This document shows, piece after piece, positions 56,373-62,902 of a stretch of DNA of 64,000 bases. The notes beneath the pieces are model-generated. The model ran no database searches. It had not been told where the DNA came from and saw nothing but the letters and a program-made list of their open reading frames with translations. The translations under genes and the position numbers were made by a program. Position 1 is the first letter of the stretch; every line of letters starts with the position of its first letter. Source of the DNA: Nocardioides alkalitolerans DSM 16699 (GTDB taxonomy: Bacteria; Actinomycetota; Actinomycetes; Propionibacteriales; Nocardioidaceae); NCBI RefSeq assembly GCF_000426525.1, contig NZ_KE384533.1, forward strand, positions 474,562 through 538,561, given 5' to 3'.

Positions 56373-57604
56373 CCCGGCAGCGCCCCGACGCGACGCTCGT
56401 CGTCGCCGAAGTACTCCGCCATCACCCGCTCGACGACGCCCTCCGCCCACCGGTCGACCCACGCCCGGCCGCGCGGGGTCCGCATCGCGACGCGGTAGCG
56501 CAGCGTGTTGAGCACGACGACGTACGCGTGCGCCCACGGCGGCCGCCAGGGCAGGCCGAGGTCGCGCATCGAAGCGCGGCCGAGGAAGAGGCTGAGCATG
56601 CTGAGGGTGCGCTCGGCCTGGAAGCGGCCGTGGGGCAGGCGTCGTACGACGGCCAGGATGTCCCGCGCGAGCTCGGCGCCGGCCGGCGTCACGCCCGACT
56701 GCGCGCGCAGGAGGTGGTAGCTGAGCCGGTGCCGCTCGCGCTCGTCGTCGACCAGCCACTGCTCGTCGACGCCGAGCAGCCACCCGACGTACCTCCACAG
56801 GTGCATCACCGCGCGGGAGTCGTCGGCGGAGACGGGCACGCCGAGCACGCGCACGCCGAGCAGCACGACGGCGTCGAACAGCCCGAGCGTCGCGGCCTGG
56901 TCGGCCTGGTTGACCGGGAGGCCCCAGCGCTCGACGTCCCACCGGTCGACGAACGAGGCGTCGACGAGCGCGTGCATCGCCCTCACGTGCACGGTGAGCC
57001 GCCAGCCCTCGCCCCAGGTGCCGTCGGCGGCTCGCTGCATCGCACCGGGCTCGCTGACCGACGCGGTCCACTTCTGGGTCTCGCCGAGGCGGCGCCGGGT
57101 GCTGTCACCGGCGAGGCCGCCGGTGGCGACGAGCAGGTCGGGCGGTCCGCCGAAGCGGTAGCCGCCGATGAGGGAGAGCTGCAGCAGCACGTCGGCGGCG
57201 TTCTGGCCGAAGCGCCGGTAGACCGCCGCCCCGCGCTCGAGGAGGTCGGGGGCGACCCAGTCGGGCGTGGCCTCGACGCAGGCGAAGAAGTCGCGCAGCG
57301 CCGGCGGGGCGTCGGGCACCGTGTCGACGCCGTCGGCGAGCGCCCGCCGCAGCTGCCCCATCGTCACGCGGTCCGGGCTGCCGGCCGGCGCCCGCAGCGC
57401 CCTGGCCAGCCGGGCGCCGACCTCGTCGTGCTCGGTCATCGCGACGCCGATGCGCTCCATCAGCGGCTCGTCGACCTCCCGCACCCGGCCGAGCCGCCGG
57501 AGCACCCGACCGAGCCGGGCGCCGCGGGCCTCGGCCTCCCGGAACCGGCTGGGCGGCGCCGTCCGACCCGGAACGTCGTGGACCCTCGCTGCGTTCGTCG
57601 TCAT
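56369..57604 (-). CDS. DUF2236 (MpaB/latex-clearing-protein-like) oxygenase family protein
   Basis: This 411-residue, mostly helical protein matches the oxygenase MpaB/Lcp family: ALRDFFACVEATPDWV, then SLIGGYRFGGPPDLLVATG and KWTASVSEPGAM. The core RLTVHVRAMHALVD then the WGLPVNQADQAATLGLF segment supply candidate haem ligands and the conserved Arg/His. The family includes mycophenolic acid MpaB and the rubber-cleaving Lcp. The substrate here is unknown. It diverges from a TetR gene, with a palindrome overlapping the shared promoter, so it is probably repressed by that regulator. Confidence 0.85.
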   Translation of the reverse strand: MTTNAARVHDVPGRTAPPSRFREAEARGARLGRVLRRLGRVREVDEPLMERIGVAMTEHDEVGARLARALRAPAGSPDRVTMGQLRRALADGVDTVPDAPPALRDFFACVEATPDWVAPDLLERGAAVYRRFGQNAADVLLQLSLIGGYRFGGPPDLLVATGGLAGDSTRRRLGETQKWTASVSEPGAMQRAADGTWGEGWRLTVHVRAMHALVDASFVDRWDVERWGLPVNQADQAATLGLFDAVVLLGVRVLGVPVSADDSRAVMHLWRYVGWLLGVDEQWLVDDERERHRLSYHLLRAQSGVTPAGAELARDILAVVRRLPHGRFQAERTLSMLSLFLGRASMRDLGLPWRPPWAHAYVVVLNTLRYRVAMRTPRGRAWVDRWAEGVVERVMAEYFGDDERRVGALPG

Positions 57605-57613
57605 GGATCAACC

Positions 57614-57641
57614 CTGACGCGAGCATTTGCTCGCATACAAT
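57614..57641 (+). promoter_or_regulatory. TetR gene promoter with central palindromic operator, leaderless
   Basis: A -35-like CTGACG (57614-57619) and -10 TACAAT (57636-57641) are 16 bases apart. The space between is filled by a perfect palindrome GCGAGC-attt-GCTCGC (57619-57634). The ATG at 57649 begins seven bases after the -10 box. Binding there would block this promoter and the divergent MpaB-like gene whose start is only 15 bases away. Confidence 0.65.
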
Positions 57642-57648
57642 TCGCGTC

Positions 57649-58320
57649 ATGGCCCCGGCCCGCCGTACCGGCTCCCCCGCCCCCACCCCCTCCGGCCTGC
57701 GCCGACAGCCGCGCCAGCAGCGCTCGCGGGAGATGGTGACCCGCATCGTCGCGGCCGCTCGCGACGTGCTCGTGCGCGACGGCTACGACGCGTTCTCCAC
57801 CAACCGCGTCGCCGACCGCGCCGAGGTGAGTCCCGGCTCGCTCTACCAGTACTTCCCCGACAAGGCCGCGCTCATCGACGTCGTCACCCAGCAGTACGTC
57901 GACCAGGTCGCCGAGGACGTGGCCGCCGCGCTCGTCGACCGGGTCGGCGAGGTGGGTCCGACGATGGTGCGGGCGACCGCCGACGCACTGCTCTCCGCGC
58001 TCGAGCGCGACGTCGGGCTGCTGCGCGTGGTGTGGGAGGACCTCCCGGCGACCCGCAACCGCGACCGGCGCGACGCCCTCGAGCGCCGGGTGCGGGAGGT
58101 GCTGGCGGCGTACCTCGCCGTACGTCTGCCGCCCGGGTCGCCCCGTCGGCCCGCGCCCACGGCGTGGGTGGTGGTGCTGGCGGTGGAGTACCTCGCCGTC
58201 CGCTTCGTGCTCGACCCCGACCCGCCGCTGGACCGCGACGGGCTGCTCGACGAGATCGTCGCGGTGGGCGTGGGCTACCTCGGCCTCGCGGAGGCCACCA
58301 AGCCGGAAGTCTCCGGCTGA
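57649..58320 (+). CDS. TetR-family transcriptional regulator
   Basis: This 223-residue protein has a basic N-terminal tail, a TetR helix-turn-helix (about 30-75: ARDVLVRDGYDAFSTNRVADRAEVSPGSLYQYFPDKAALID in parts) and a helical ligand domain with WEDLPATRNRDRRDALERRVREVL. The operator GCGAGCATTTGCTCGC in its own promoter supports autorepression and control of the divergent MpaB-like oxygenase. The effector is unknown, perhaps a hydrophobic oxygenase substrate. Confidence 0.88.
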   Translation: MAPARRTGSPAPTPSGLRRQPRQQRSREMVTRIVAAARDVLVRDGYDAFSTNRVADRAEVSPGSLYQYFPDKAALIDVVTQQYVDQVAEDVAAALVDRVGEVGPTMVRATADALLSALERDVGLLRVVWEDLPATRNRDRRDALERRVREVLAAYLAVRLPPGSPRRPAPTAWVVVLAVEYLAVRFVLDPDPPLDRDGLLDEIVAVGVGYLGLAEATKPEVSG

Positions 58321-58431
58321 CGAGGGGCTGACGTACGTCGGGAGCCGGGCCTAGCGTCGACCCCGCAGCGCCGTGGGGGTGCGGCAGGAGTCCGCGACCG
58401 GTGATCCCGGCGCCGATCGAGGGGTGGGCCG

Positions 58432-59319
58432 ATGGCCTTCGTCGGAGCAGATGTCGACCAGCTGCGCGAGCTCGCAGCCGAGCTCGGGGCGGGCGCGGGC
58501 GAGCTGCGCGACCTGGGCGCCCAGCTGAGCGCCGCGGTCGCGGCCGCGGAGCACTGGCAGGGCCCCGACGCCACCCGTGCCAAGGACGAGTTCGGCAGCC
58601 TCGCGCAGGTGCAGATGACCGACGTGGCCGGCGCGCTCGAGACGGCCGGCCGGTTCCTCGAGCTGCAGGCCGACGAGCAGGACCAGGCCAGCGGCGAGAG
58701 CACCGGCGGCAGCGGCTACGGCTGGCTGTCGCTGATCCCCGGTGGCATCGCGACGGCCAACGCGATCAAGAAGATCTACTCCGCGGCCAAGGGCGTCGCC
58801 GGCCTCTCCGGGTTCTTCGCCGCGCTGCGCCACCCCGCCCGCGGCTTCGGCGCCCTCTCCCGCTTCGAGAAGCTGCGCGACGCGATCGGCGCCCTCGTCG
58901 GCGGCACCAAGGGCGGCGCGGTCGCCCGCCTGTTCTCCCGGATCTCGCTCCCGCTCACCGGCATCACGGCCGCGAAGGACGCGATCTTCGGCACGGGCTA
59001 CGAGGGCTGGCGCGACATCGCCGGCCGGGGCTTCGGGGCCGTCGGCGCGATCGGGGCGGGGGTGCTGCTCGTGGGCGGCACGGCGCTGGCCGCCCCCGTG
59101 GCCACGGCGGCCGCGATCGGCGTCGCGGCGTACGGCGTGTGGTCGGCCGGCAACTACGTCTACGACAACCGGGCCGCCATCGGCGACTTCCTCTCGCGCG
59201 CGTGGGAGGGCGGCTCGACGTGGGTCGGCACCCAGGCCTCCGGCGCGGTCGACGCGGCGAAGAGCTGGGTCCAGGGCTTCCTCGGCGGCGGCCGACGAGC
59301 GGCAGGAGCAGGAGCGTGA
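58432..59319 (+). CDS. WXG100-like N-terminal domain protein with membrane-active C-terminus (type VII substrate-like)
   Basis: This 295-residue protein starts with an alpha-helical hairpin (about 1-90) with the WxG-type turn HWQGPDATRAKDEFGS near 42. A linker (SGESTGGSGYG) and hydrophobic or amphipathic segments at about 103-130, 205-225 and 228-250 follow. It ends in a Trp/Gly-rich tail. No toxin motif is recognisable. The layout resembles long type VII secretion substrates that insert in membranes. It is followed by a putative chaperone gene (overlapping GTGA) and a small WXG100 gene, as expected for a substrate/partner cassette. AGGGG lies eight bases before the ATG. Confidence 0.7.
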   Translation: MAFVGADVDQLRELAAELGAGAGELRDLGAQLSAAVAAAEHWQGPDATRAKDEFGSLAQVQMTDVAGALETAGRFLELQADEQDQASGESTGGSGYGWLSLIPGGIATANAIKKIYSAAKGVAGLSGFFAALRHPARGFGALSRFEKLRDAIGALVGGTKGGAVARLFSRISLPLTGITAAKDAIFGTGYEGWRDIAGRGFGAVGAIGAGVLLVGGTALAAPVATAAAIGVAAYGVWSAGNYVYDNRAAIGDFLSRAWEGGSTWVGTQASGAVDAAKSWVQGFLGGGRRAAGAGA

Positions 59320-60170
59320 GCACGATGACGACGGACGCGACGCAGGAGAAGCGGCTCGCCACGCCGGTCGAGACCCTCACCGACGAGGAGCTGGCGGTGC
59401 TCGGCCAGGCGGCCGGTGTCGTGGTGACGCCGTACCTCACCGACCTCGACGAGGCCCTGCGCGACCAGGCCCAGGCCACGGCGCTGCGCGGGCTGCTCGC
59501 GCGCGGCATCGTCTCGCCGCCCGAGGACGGCTCGCCCGAGCGTGCCGCCGGGCGCATGCACGCCGAGCCGGCGGAGGAGGGGCGGGGCGAGGTCGGGCTG
59601 ATGGTCCGCCAGGACGTGCTCTCCCTGCTGACCCTGCGCCAGGCGGCGCCGAGCGTCGTGGCGGTCGCCCGCACGGGCGCCTTCGCGCAGGACTTCTGGT
59701 ACGCCCACGTCGTCGACGAGTACGTGCTGCTCGAGGAGGTCTCGACCGACGGGCTCCACCGGTTCGCGCTCGGGCACACCGCCGACCTGCCCGCGCTGGT
59801 CGCCGGCGCGGCGCTGCACCCGGCCGCCACGGACGGCGCGGGCGAGCCGACCACGCTCACCGCGACCGACCCCGCGACGGTCGTCGACGTGCCGCCCGAG
59901 CTCACCGAACGCCTGGGCGCCACCTACCTGCGGTGCGACGTGGTCGTCGTACGACGCGGGCCGCAGGCCGAGGGCGCGGGCCCCGGCCCGCTGACGGGTG
60001 TCTTCAGCGGACCGTCCGGCACCTGGACCCTCACCGCCGAGCCCGGCTCCGGCCGCGTCCAGGCGGGCCCGGCGACGACGTCCGACGTACGACGCCGGCT
60101 CGCGGCCCTGGCCGCGAGCGCCACGACCGGCACGAGCGCGGCTGCCGCCTACGAGAAGGGAGACCGGTGA
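59316..60170 (+). CDS. EspG-like secretion-associated protein (tentative)
   Basis: This 284-residue protein has a helical start (PVETLTDEELAVLGQAAGV) followed by mixed strands with LRDQAQATALRGLLARGIVSPP and LMVRQDVLSLLTLRQAAPSVVAVAR, a pattern similar in size and order to EspG chaperones of ESX secretion. The similarity is weak. The evidence is mainly the position between two WXG-type genes, the GTGA overlap with the first and the TGATG junction with the second. The GTG at 59316 has AGGAG seven bases upstream. The later in-frame ATG (59325) is an alternative. Confidence 0.55.
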   Translation: MSTMTTDATQEKRLATPVETLTDEELAVLGQAAGVVVTPYLTDLDEALRDQAQATALRGLLARGIVSPPEDGSPERAAGRMHAEPAEEGRGEVGLMVRQDVLSLLTLRQAAPSVVAVARTGAFAQDFWYAHVVDEYVLLEEVSTDGLHRFALGHTADLPALVAGAALHPAATDGAGEPTTLTATDPATVVDVPPELTERLGATYLRCDVVVVRRGPQAEGAGPGPLTGVFSGPSGTWTLTAEPGSGRVQAGPATTSDVRRRLAALAASATTGTSAAAAYEKGDR

Positions 60171-60433
60171 TGGCCTTCCACGGGATGGACTCCGAGCAGG
60201 TCGCCGCGCTGTCGCAGCAGATGGCGACGATCTCGGCCCGCGTGCGGGAGATCGAGACGCGGCTGACGAGCAGGATCGACCAGGTGCAGTGGGCCGGCGC
60301 CGACCGCGAGCGCTTCCTCGGCGACTGGCAGGGCGCGTACGCCGGGCGGCTCCGCCACGCCGCGGAGGCGCTCGACCAGGCCTCGCAGATCGCCGGCGAG
60401 AACGCCCGTCAGCAGGACTCCGCGAGCGCCTGA
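60170..60433 (+). CDS. WXG100-family small protein
   Basis: This 87-residue helical-hairpin protein has its WxG turn in VQWAGADRERFLGDWQGAYAG (about residues 40-60). Size and layout match ESAT-6/CFP-10-like partners. The YxxxD/E signal expected at the end of one dimer partner is not obvious. Its ATG shares a base with the upstream stop (TGATG). It is likely a partner for the 295-residue WXG-type protein at 58432. No EccC or other secretion machine gene is in this window. Confidence 0.78.
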   Translation: MAFHGMDSEQVAALSQQMATISARVREIETRLTSRIDQVQWAGADRERFLGDWQGAYAGRLRHAAEALDQASQIAGENARQQDSASA

Positions 60434-60445
60434 GCGCACCTCAGG
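60429..60445. terminator. Bidirectional hairpin holding both stop codons (WXG100/ATPase genes)
   Basis: CCTGAG-cgcac-CTCAGG, a 6-bp stem, carries the TGA of the WXG100 gene and the stop of the P-type ATPase gene in opposite arms. Confidence 0.5.
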
Positions 60446-62441
60446 TCCAAGCGCCCCGCCGCAGCAGCCGGAGGCCGTTGAGGGCCACGACGATCGTCGA
60501 CCCCTCGTGCCCCGCCACCCCCAGCGGGAGCGGGAGCGTGGCCACCAGGTCCCACACCACGAGCACGGCGATGACCACCGCGGCGATGACGAGGTTGGCC
60601 CGCACGACGCGGTGGGCGCGACGGGCCAGGGCGACGGTGGGCGCGAGCGCCGCCAGGTCGTCGCGCACGAGGATGACGTCTGCCGTCTCGACCGCGAGGT
60701 CGGAGCCGTTGCGCCCCATGGCGACGCCCACGTCGGCGGCGGCCATCGCGGGCGCGTCGTTGACCCCGTCGCCGACGAGCATCACGCGGCTCTCCGGGGT
60801 CGCGCGCAGGGCTCGCACGGCGGCGACCTTCTCGTCGGGGAGCAGCCCGGACTCCACCCGGTCGATCCCCACCTCGTCGGCCAGGCGCCGAGCGGCGTGC
60901 CGGTTGTCGCCCGTGAGCAGGACCGGTGAGGCGCCCGTGAGCCGCACCAGGGAGGCGACCGCCTCCGCAGCACCCTCGCGGACCTGGTCGGCGAGGGCGA
61001 CCGCCCCGGCCGGGACCTCGTCGACCAGCACCACGACCACGGTGTGGCCCTGGTCCTCCCAGGTCCGGACGACCTCCCGGACCTCCTCGGCGGCGCCGCC
61101 GCCGCCCGCCGCGCCGCCGGTCCGCTCGAGCAGCGCCGGCGACCCCACGTCGACGCGACGTCCCCCGACGTACGCCGTGACGCCGCGGCCGGGGACGGAC
61201 GAGAAGTCCCGGGGCTCGTCGGGCGCGACGCCCTGCCGACGGGCGGCGGTGACGAGGGCGCGCGCGACCGGGTGCTCGCTGCGGCGCTCGGCCGTCGCGG
61301 CGAGGTGCAGGAGTCCGGGTTCGTCGAGCTCGCCGACGACGTGCACCCGCGCGACCCGGGGGGCACCGTGGGTGAGCGTGCCGGTCTTGTCGAAGGCGAT
61401 GTCGGTGACCGCCCCGATCCGCTCGAGGGCGACGGCCGACTTCACCAGCACGCCGTGGCGGCCCGCGTTCGCGATCGTCGCCAGCAGCGGGGGCATCGTC
61501 GCCAGGACGATCGCGCACGGGGACGCCACGATCATGAACGTCATCGCCCGGAGGAGGGTGGGCTCGAACGCGGCGCCGAGCAGGAGGGGCACCGTGAAGA
61601 GGCCGAGCGTCGCCACGACGACGCCGACGGAGTAGCGCTGCTCGATCTTCTCGATGAACAGCTGCGTCGTCGCCTTGGTGGCCGACGCCTCCTCGACCAT
61701 GGCCACGATCCGGGCCACCACGGTGTCGGACGCGGCCCGGTCGACCGCCACGGTGAGCGCTCCGGCTCCGTTGAGCGTGCCGGCGAAGACCTGGTCGCCC
61801 TCCGCCTTCGCCACGGGGAGCGGCTCGCCGGTGACGGAGGACTGGTCGACCGCGCTGAGGCCGTCGACGACCCGGCCGTCGGCCCCGATGCGCTCGCCGG
61901 GCCGCACCAGCACGACGTCGCCCACCACGAGCGTGGCCGCGTCGACCTCCTCCTCGGCGCCTCCCGGGACCATCCGGGTGGCGCGCTCCGGGGCGAGCGT
62001 GAGCAGCGCCTGGACGGAGTCCTCGGTGCGCTTGGTCGCGAAGGCCTCGAGGGCCCCGGAGGTGGCGAAGATGACGACGAGCAGGGCACCGTCGAAGACC
62101 TGGCCGATCGAGGCGGCCAGGACGGCGGCCACGATCATCAGCAGGTCGACGTCGAGCACTCGGGCGCGCAGGGCGCGCAGCCCCTCGAGCGCCGGCTCCC
62201 AACCGCCGGTGGCGTAGCAGGCGAGGTAGAGCGTCCACCAGACCGGCGCGGGGGCCCCGACCACCTGGGCGACCGCCCCGAGCGCGAACAGCCCGGTGGC
62301 CACCGAGGCCCACCGGACCTCCGTGAGCTCCAGCGCGGACGACACCAGCCGGCGCCAGCGCAGCGAGGTCGGCTCCGCGGGGGCGGGAGCCGTGCCCGCG
62401 GCGGCGGCCGGAGACGGGCGGTCGGTGGAGGTGGCAGACAT
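60441..62441 (-). CDS. P1B-4 type heavy-metal exporting ATPase (NmtA/CtpJ-like, Ni/Co)
   Basis: This 666-residue P-type ATPase lacks an N-terminal metal-binding domain. The actuator TGEPLP loop, membrane metal motif SPCA (Cys309), phosphorylated Asp351 in DKTGTLTH, nucleotide-site SEHPVARA, and GDGVNDAPAMAAADVGVAMG are all present. The last helix carries HEGST (His645). SPC plus HEGxT is the hallmark of subgroup P1B-4, which exports Co, Ni, Zn or Fe. The divergent NmtR-type regulator points to nickel or cobalt efflux, as for NmtA/CtpJ of mycobacteria. The ATG at 62441 is chosen for family length. Confidence 0.9.
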   Translation of the reverse strand: MSATSTDRPSPAAAAGTAPAPAEPTSLRWRRLVSSALELTEVRWASVATGLFALGAVAQVVGAPAPVWWTLYLACYATGGWEPALEGLRALRARVLDVDLLMIVAAVLAASIGQVFDGALLVVIFATSGALEAFATKRTEDSVQALLTLAPERATRMVPGGAEEEVDAATLVVGDVVLVRPGERIGADGRVVDGLSAVDQSSVTGEPLPVAKAEGDQVFAGTLNGAGALTVAVDRAASDTVVARIVAMVEEASATKATTQLFIEKIEQRYSVGVVVATLGLFTVPLLLGAAFEPTLLRAMTFMIVASPCAIVLATMPPLLATIANAGRHGVLVKSAVALERIGAVTDIAFDKTGTLTHGAPRVARVHVVGELDEPGLLHLAATAERRSEHPVARALVTAARRQGVAPDEPRDFSSVPGRGVTAYVGGRRVDVGSPALLERTGGAAGGGGAAEEVREVVRTWEDQGHTVVVVLVDEVPAGAVALADQVREGAAEAVASLVRLTGASPVLLTGDNRHAARRLADEVGIDRVESGLLPDEKVAAVRALRATPESRVMLVGDGVNDAPAMAAADVGVAMGRNGSDLAVETADVILVRDDLAALAPTVALARRAHRVVRANLVIAAVVIAVLVVWDLVATLPLPLGVAGHEGSTIVVALNGLRLLRRGAWT

Positions 62442-62480
62442 CGGAGGTCCTCGGTCGGTCGGGGGCGTCGCTATACAGCA

Positions 62481-62519
62481 TGACATATGTCGATGTGTAC
62501 ATGTCAATGCGAGTATGCT
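62481..62519. promoter_or_regulatory. NmtR operator and leaderless nmtR promoter
   Basis: An AT-rich dyad TGACAT (62481-62486) and ATGTCA (62501-62506), with an inner GACATATGTC palindrome (62482-62491), lies between the divergent genes. The nmtR -10-like TATGCT (62514-62519) is seven bases before the GTG at 62527. On the minus strand TTGACA (62507-62502) can be the ATPase -35 box. This fits repression of both genes by NmtR without nickel or cobalt. Confidence 0.65.
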
Positions 62520-62526
62520 GGACATC

Positions 62527-62889
62527 GTGGGTCACGGAGCTGAGGGGCGCGTCCGGCGAGCGCCGTTGGACGCCACGACCGCGCGCCAGGTCGCGACGAC
62601 CCTCCAGGCCCTCGCCACACCGAGCCGCCTTCTGATCCTGGCCACCCTGCAGGAGGGGCCCCGCACCGTCGGCGACCTCGTCGAGGCCGTCGGCATGGAG
62701 CAGCCGGCGGTCTCCCACCAGCTGCGCCTGCTGCGTAACCTCGGGCTCGTCGCCGGGGAGCGACGCGGCCGTCACATCGAGTACAGGCTGTACGACGACC
62801 ACGTCGCCGAGCTCATCGAGCAGGCGATCTACCACGCCGAGCACGTGCGCCTCGGCGCTGCCGACCGCCAGGGCGAGCCAGGAACCTGA
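62527..62889 (+). CDS. nmtR: ArsR/SmtB-family Ni/Co sensor NmtR
   Basis: This 120-residue repressor matches mycobacterial NmtR nearly end to end. It begins GHGAEGR after the start, and the DNA-binding part is LQALATPSRLLILATL and GMEQPAVSHQLRLLRNLGLV. The alpha-5 metal site is Asp90-x-His92 with His103-x2-His106 (in LYDDHVAELIEQAIYHAEH). In NmtR the N-terminal Gly amine and the next His also bind Ni or Co, so the start must give Met-Gly-His-Gly. That selects the GTG at 62527 over the in-frame ATG at 62515. It probably represses itself and the divergent P1B-4 ATPase. Confidence 0.95.
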   Translation: MGHGAEGRVRRAPLDATTARQVATTLQALATPSRLLILATLQEGPRTVGDLVEAVGMEQPAVSHQLRLLRNLGLVAGERRGRHIEYRLYDDHVAELIEQAIYHAEHVRLGAADRQGEPGT

Positions 62890-62902
62890 CCGAGGGCGTC
62901 AG
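62886..62902. terminator. Bidirectional hairpin holding both stop codons (nmtR/VanZ-RDD genes)
   Basis: CTGAC-cgagggc-GTCAG is a 5-bp stem. The TGA of nmtR and the stop of the convergent gene lie in opposite arms. Confidence 0.4.
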
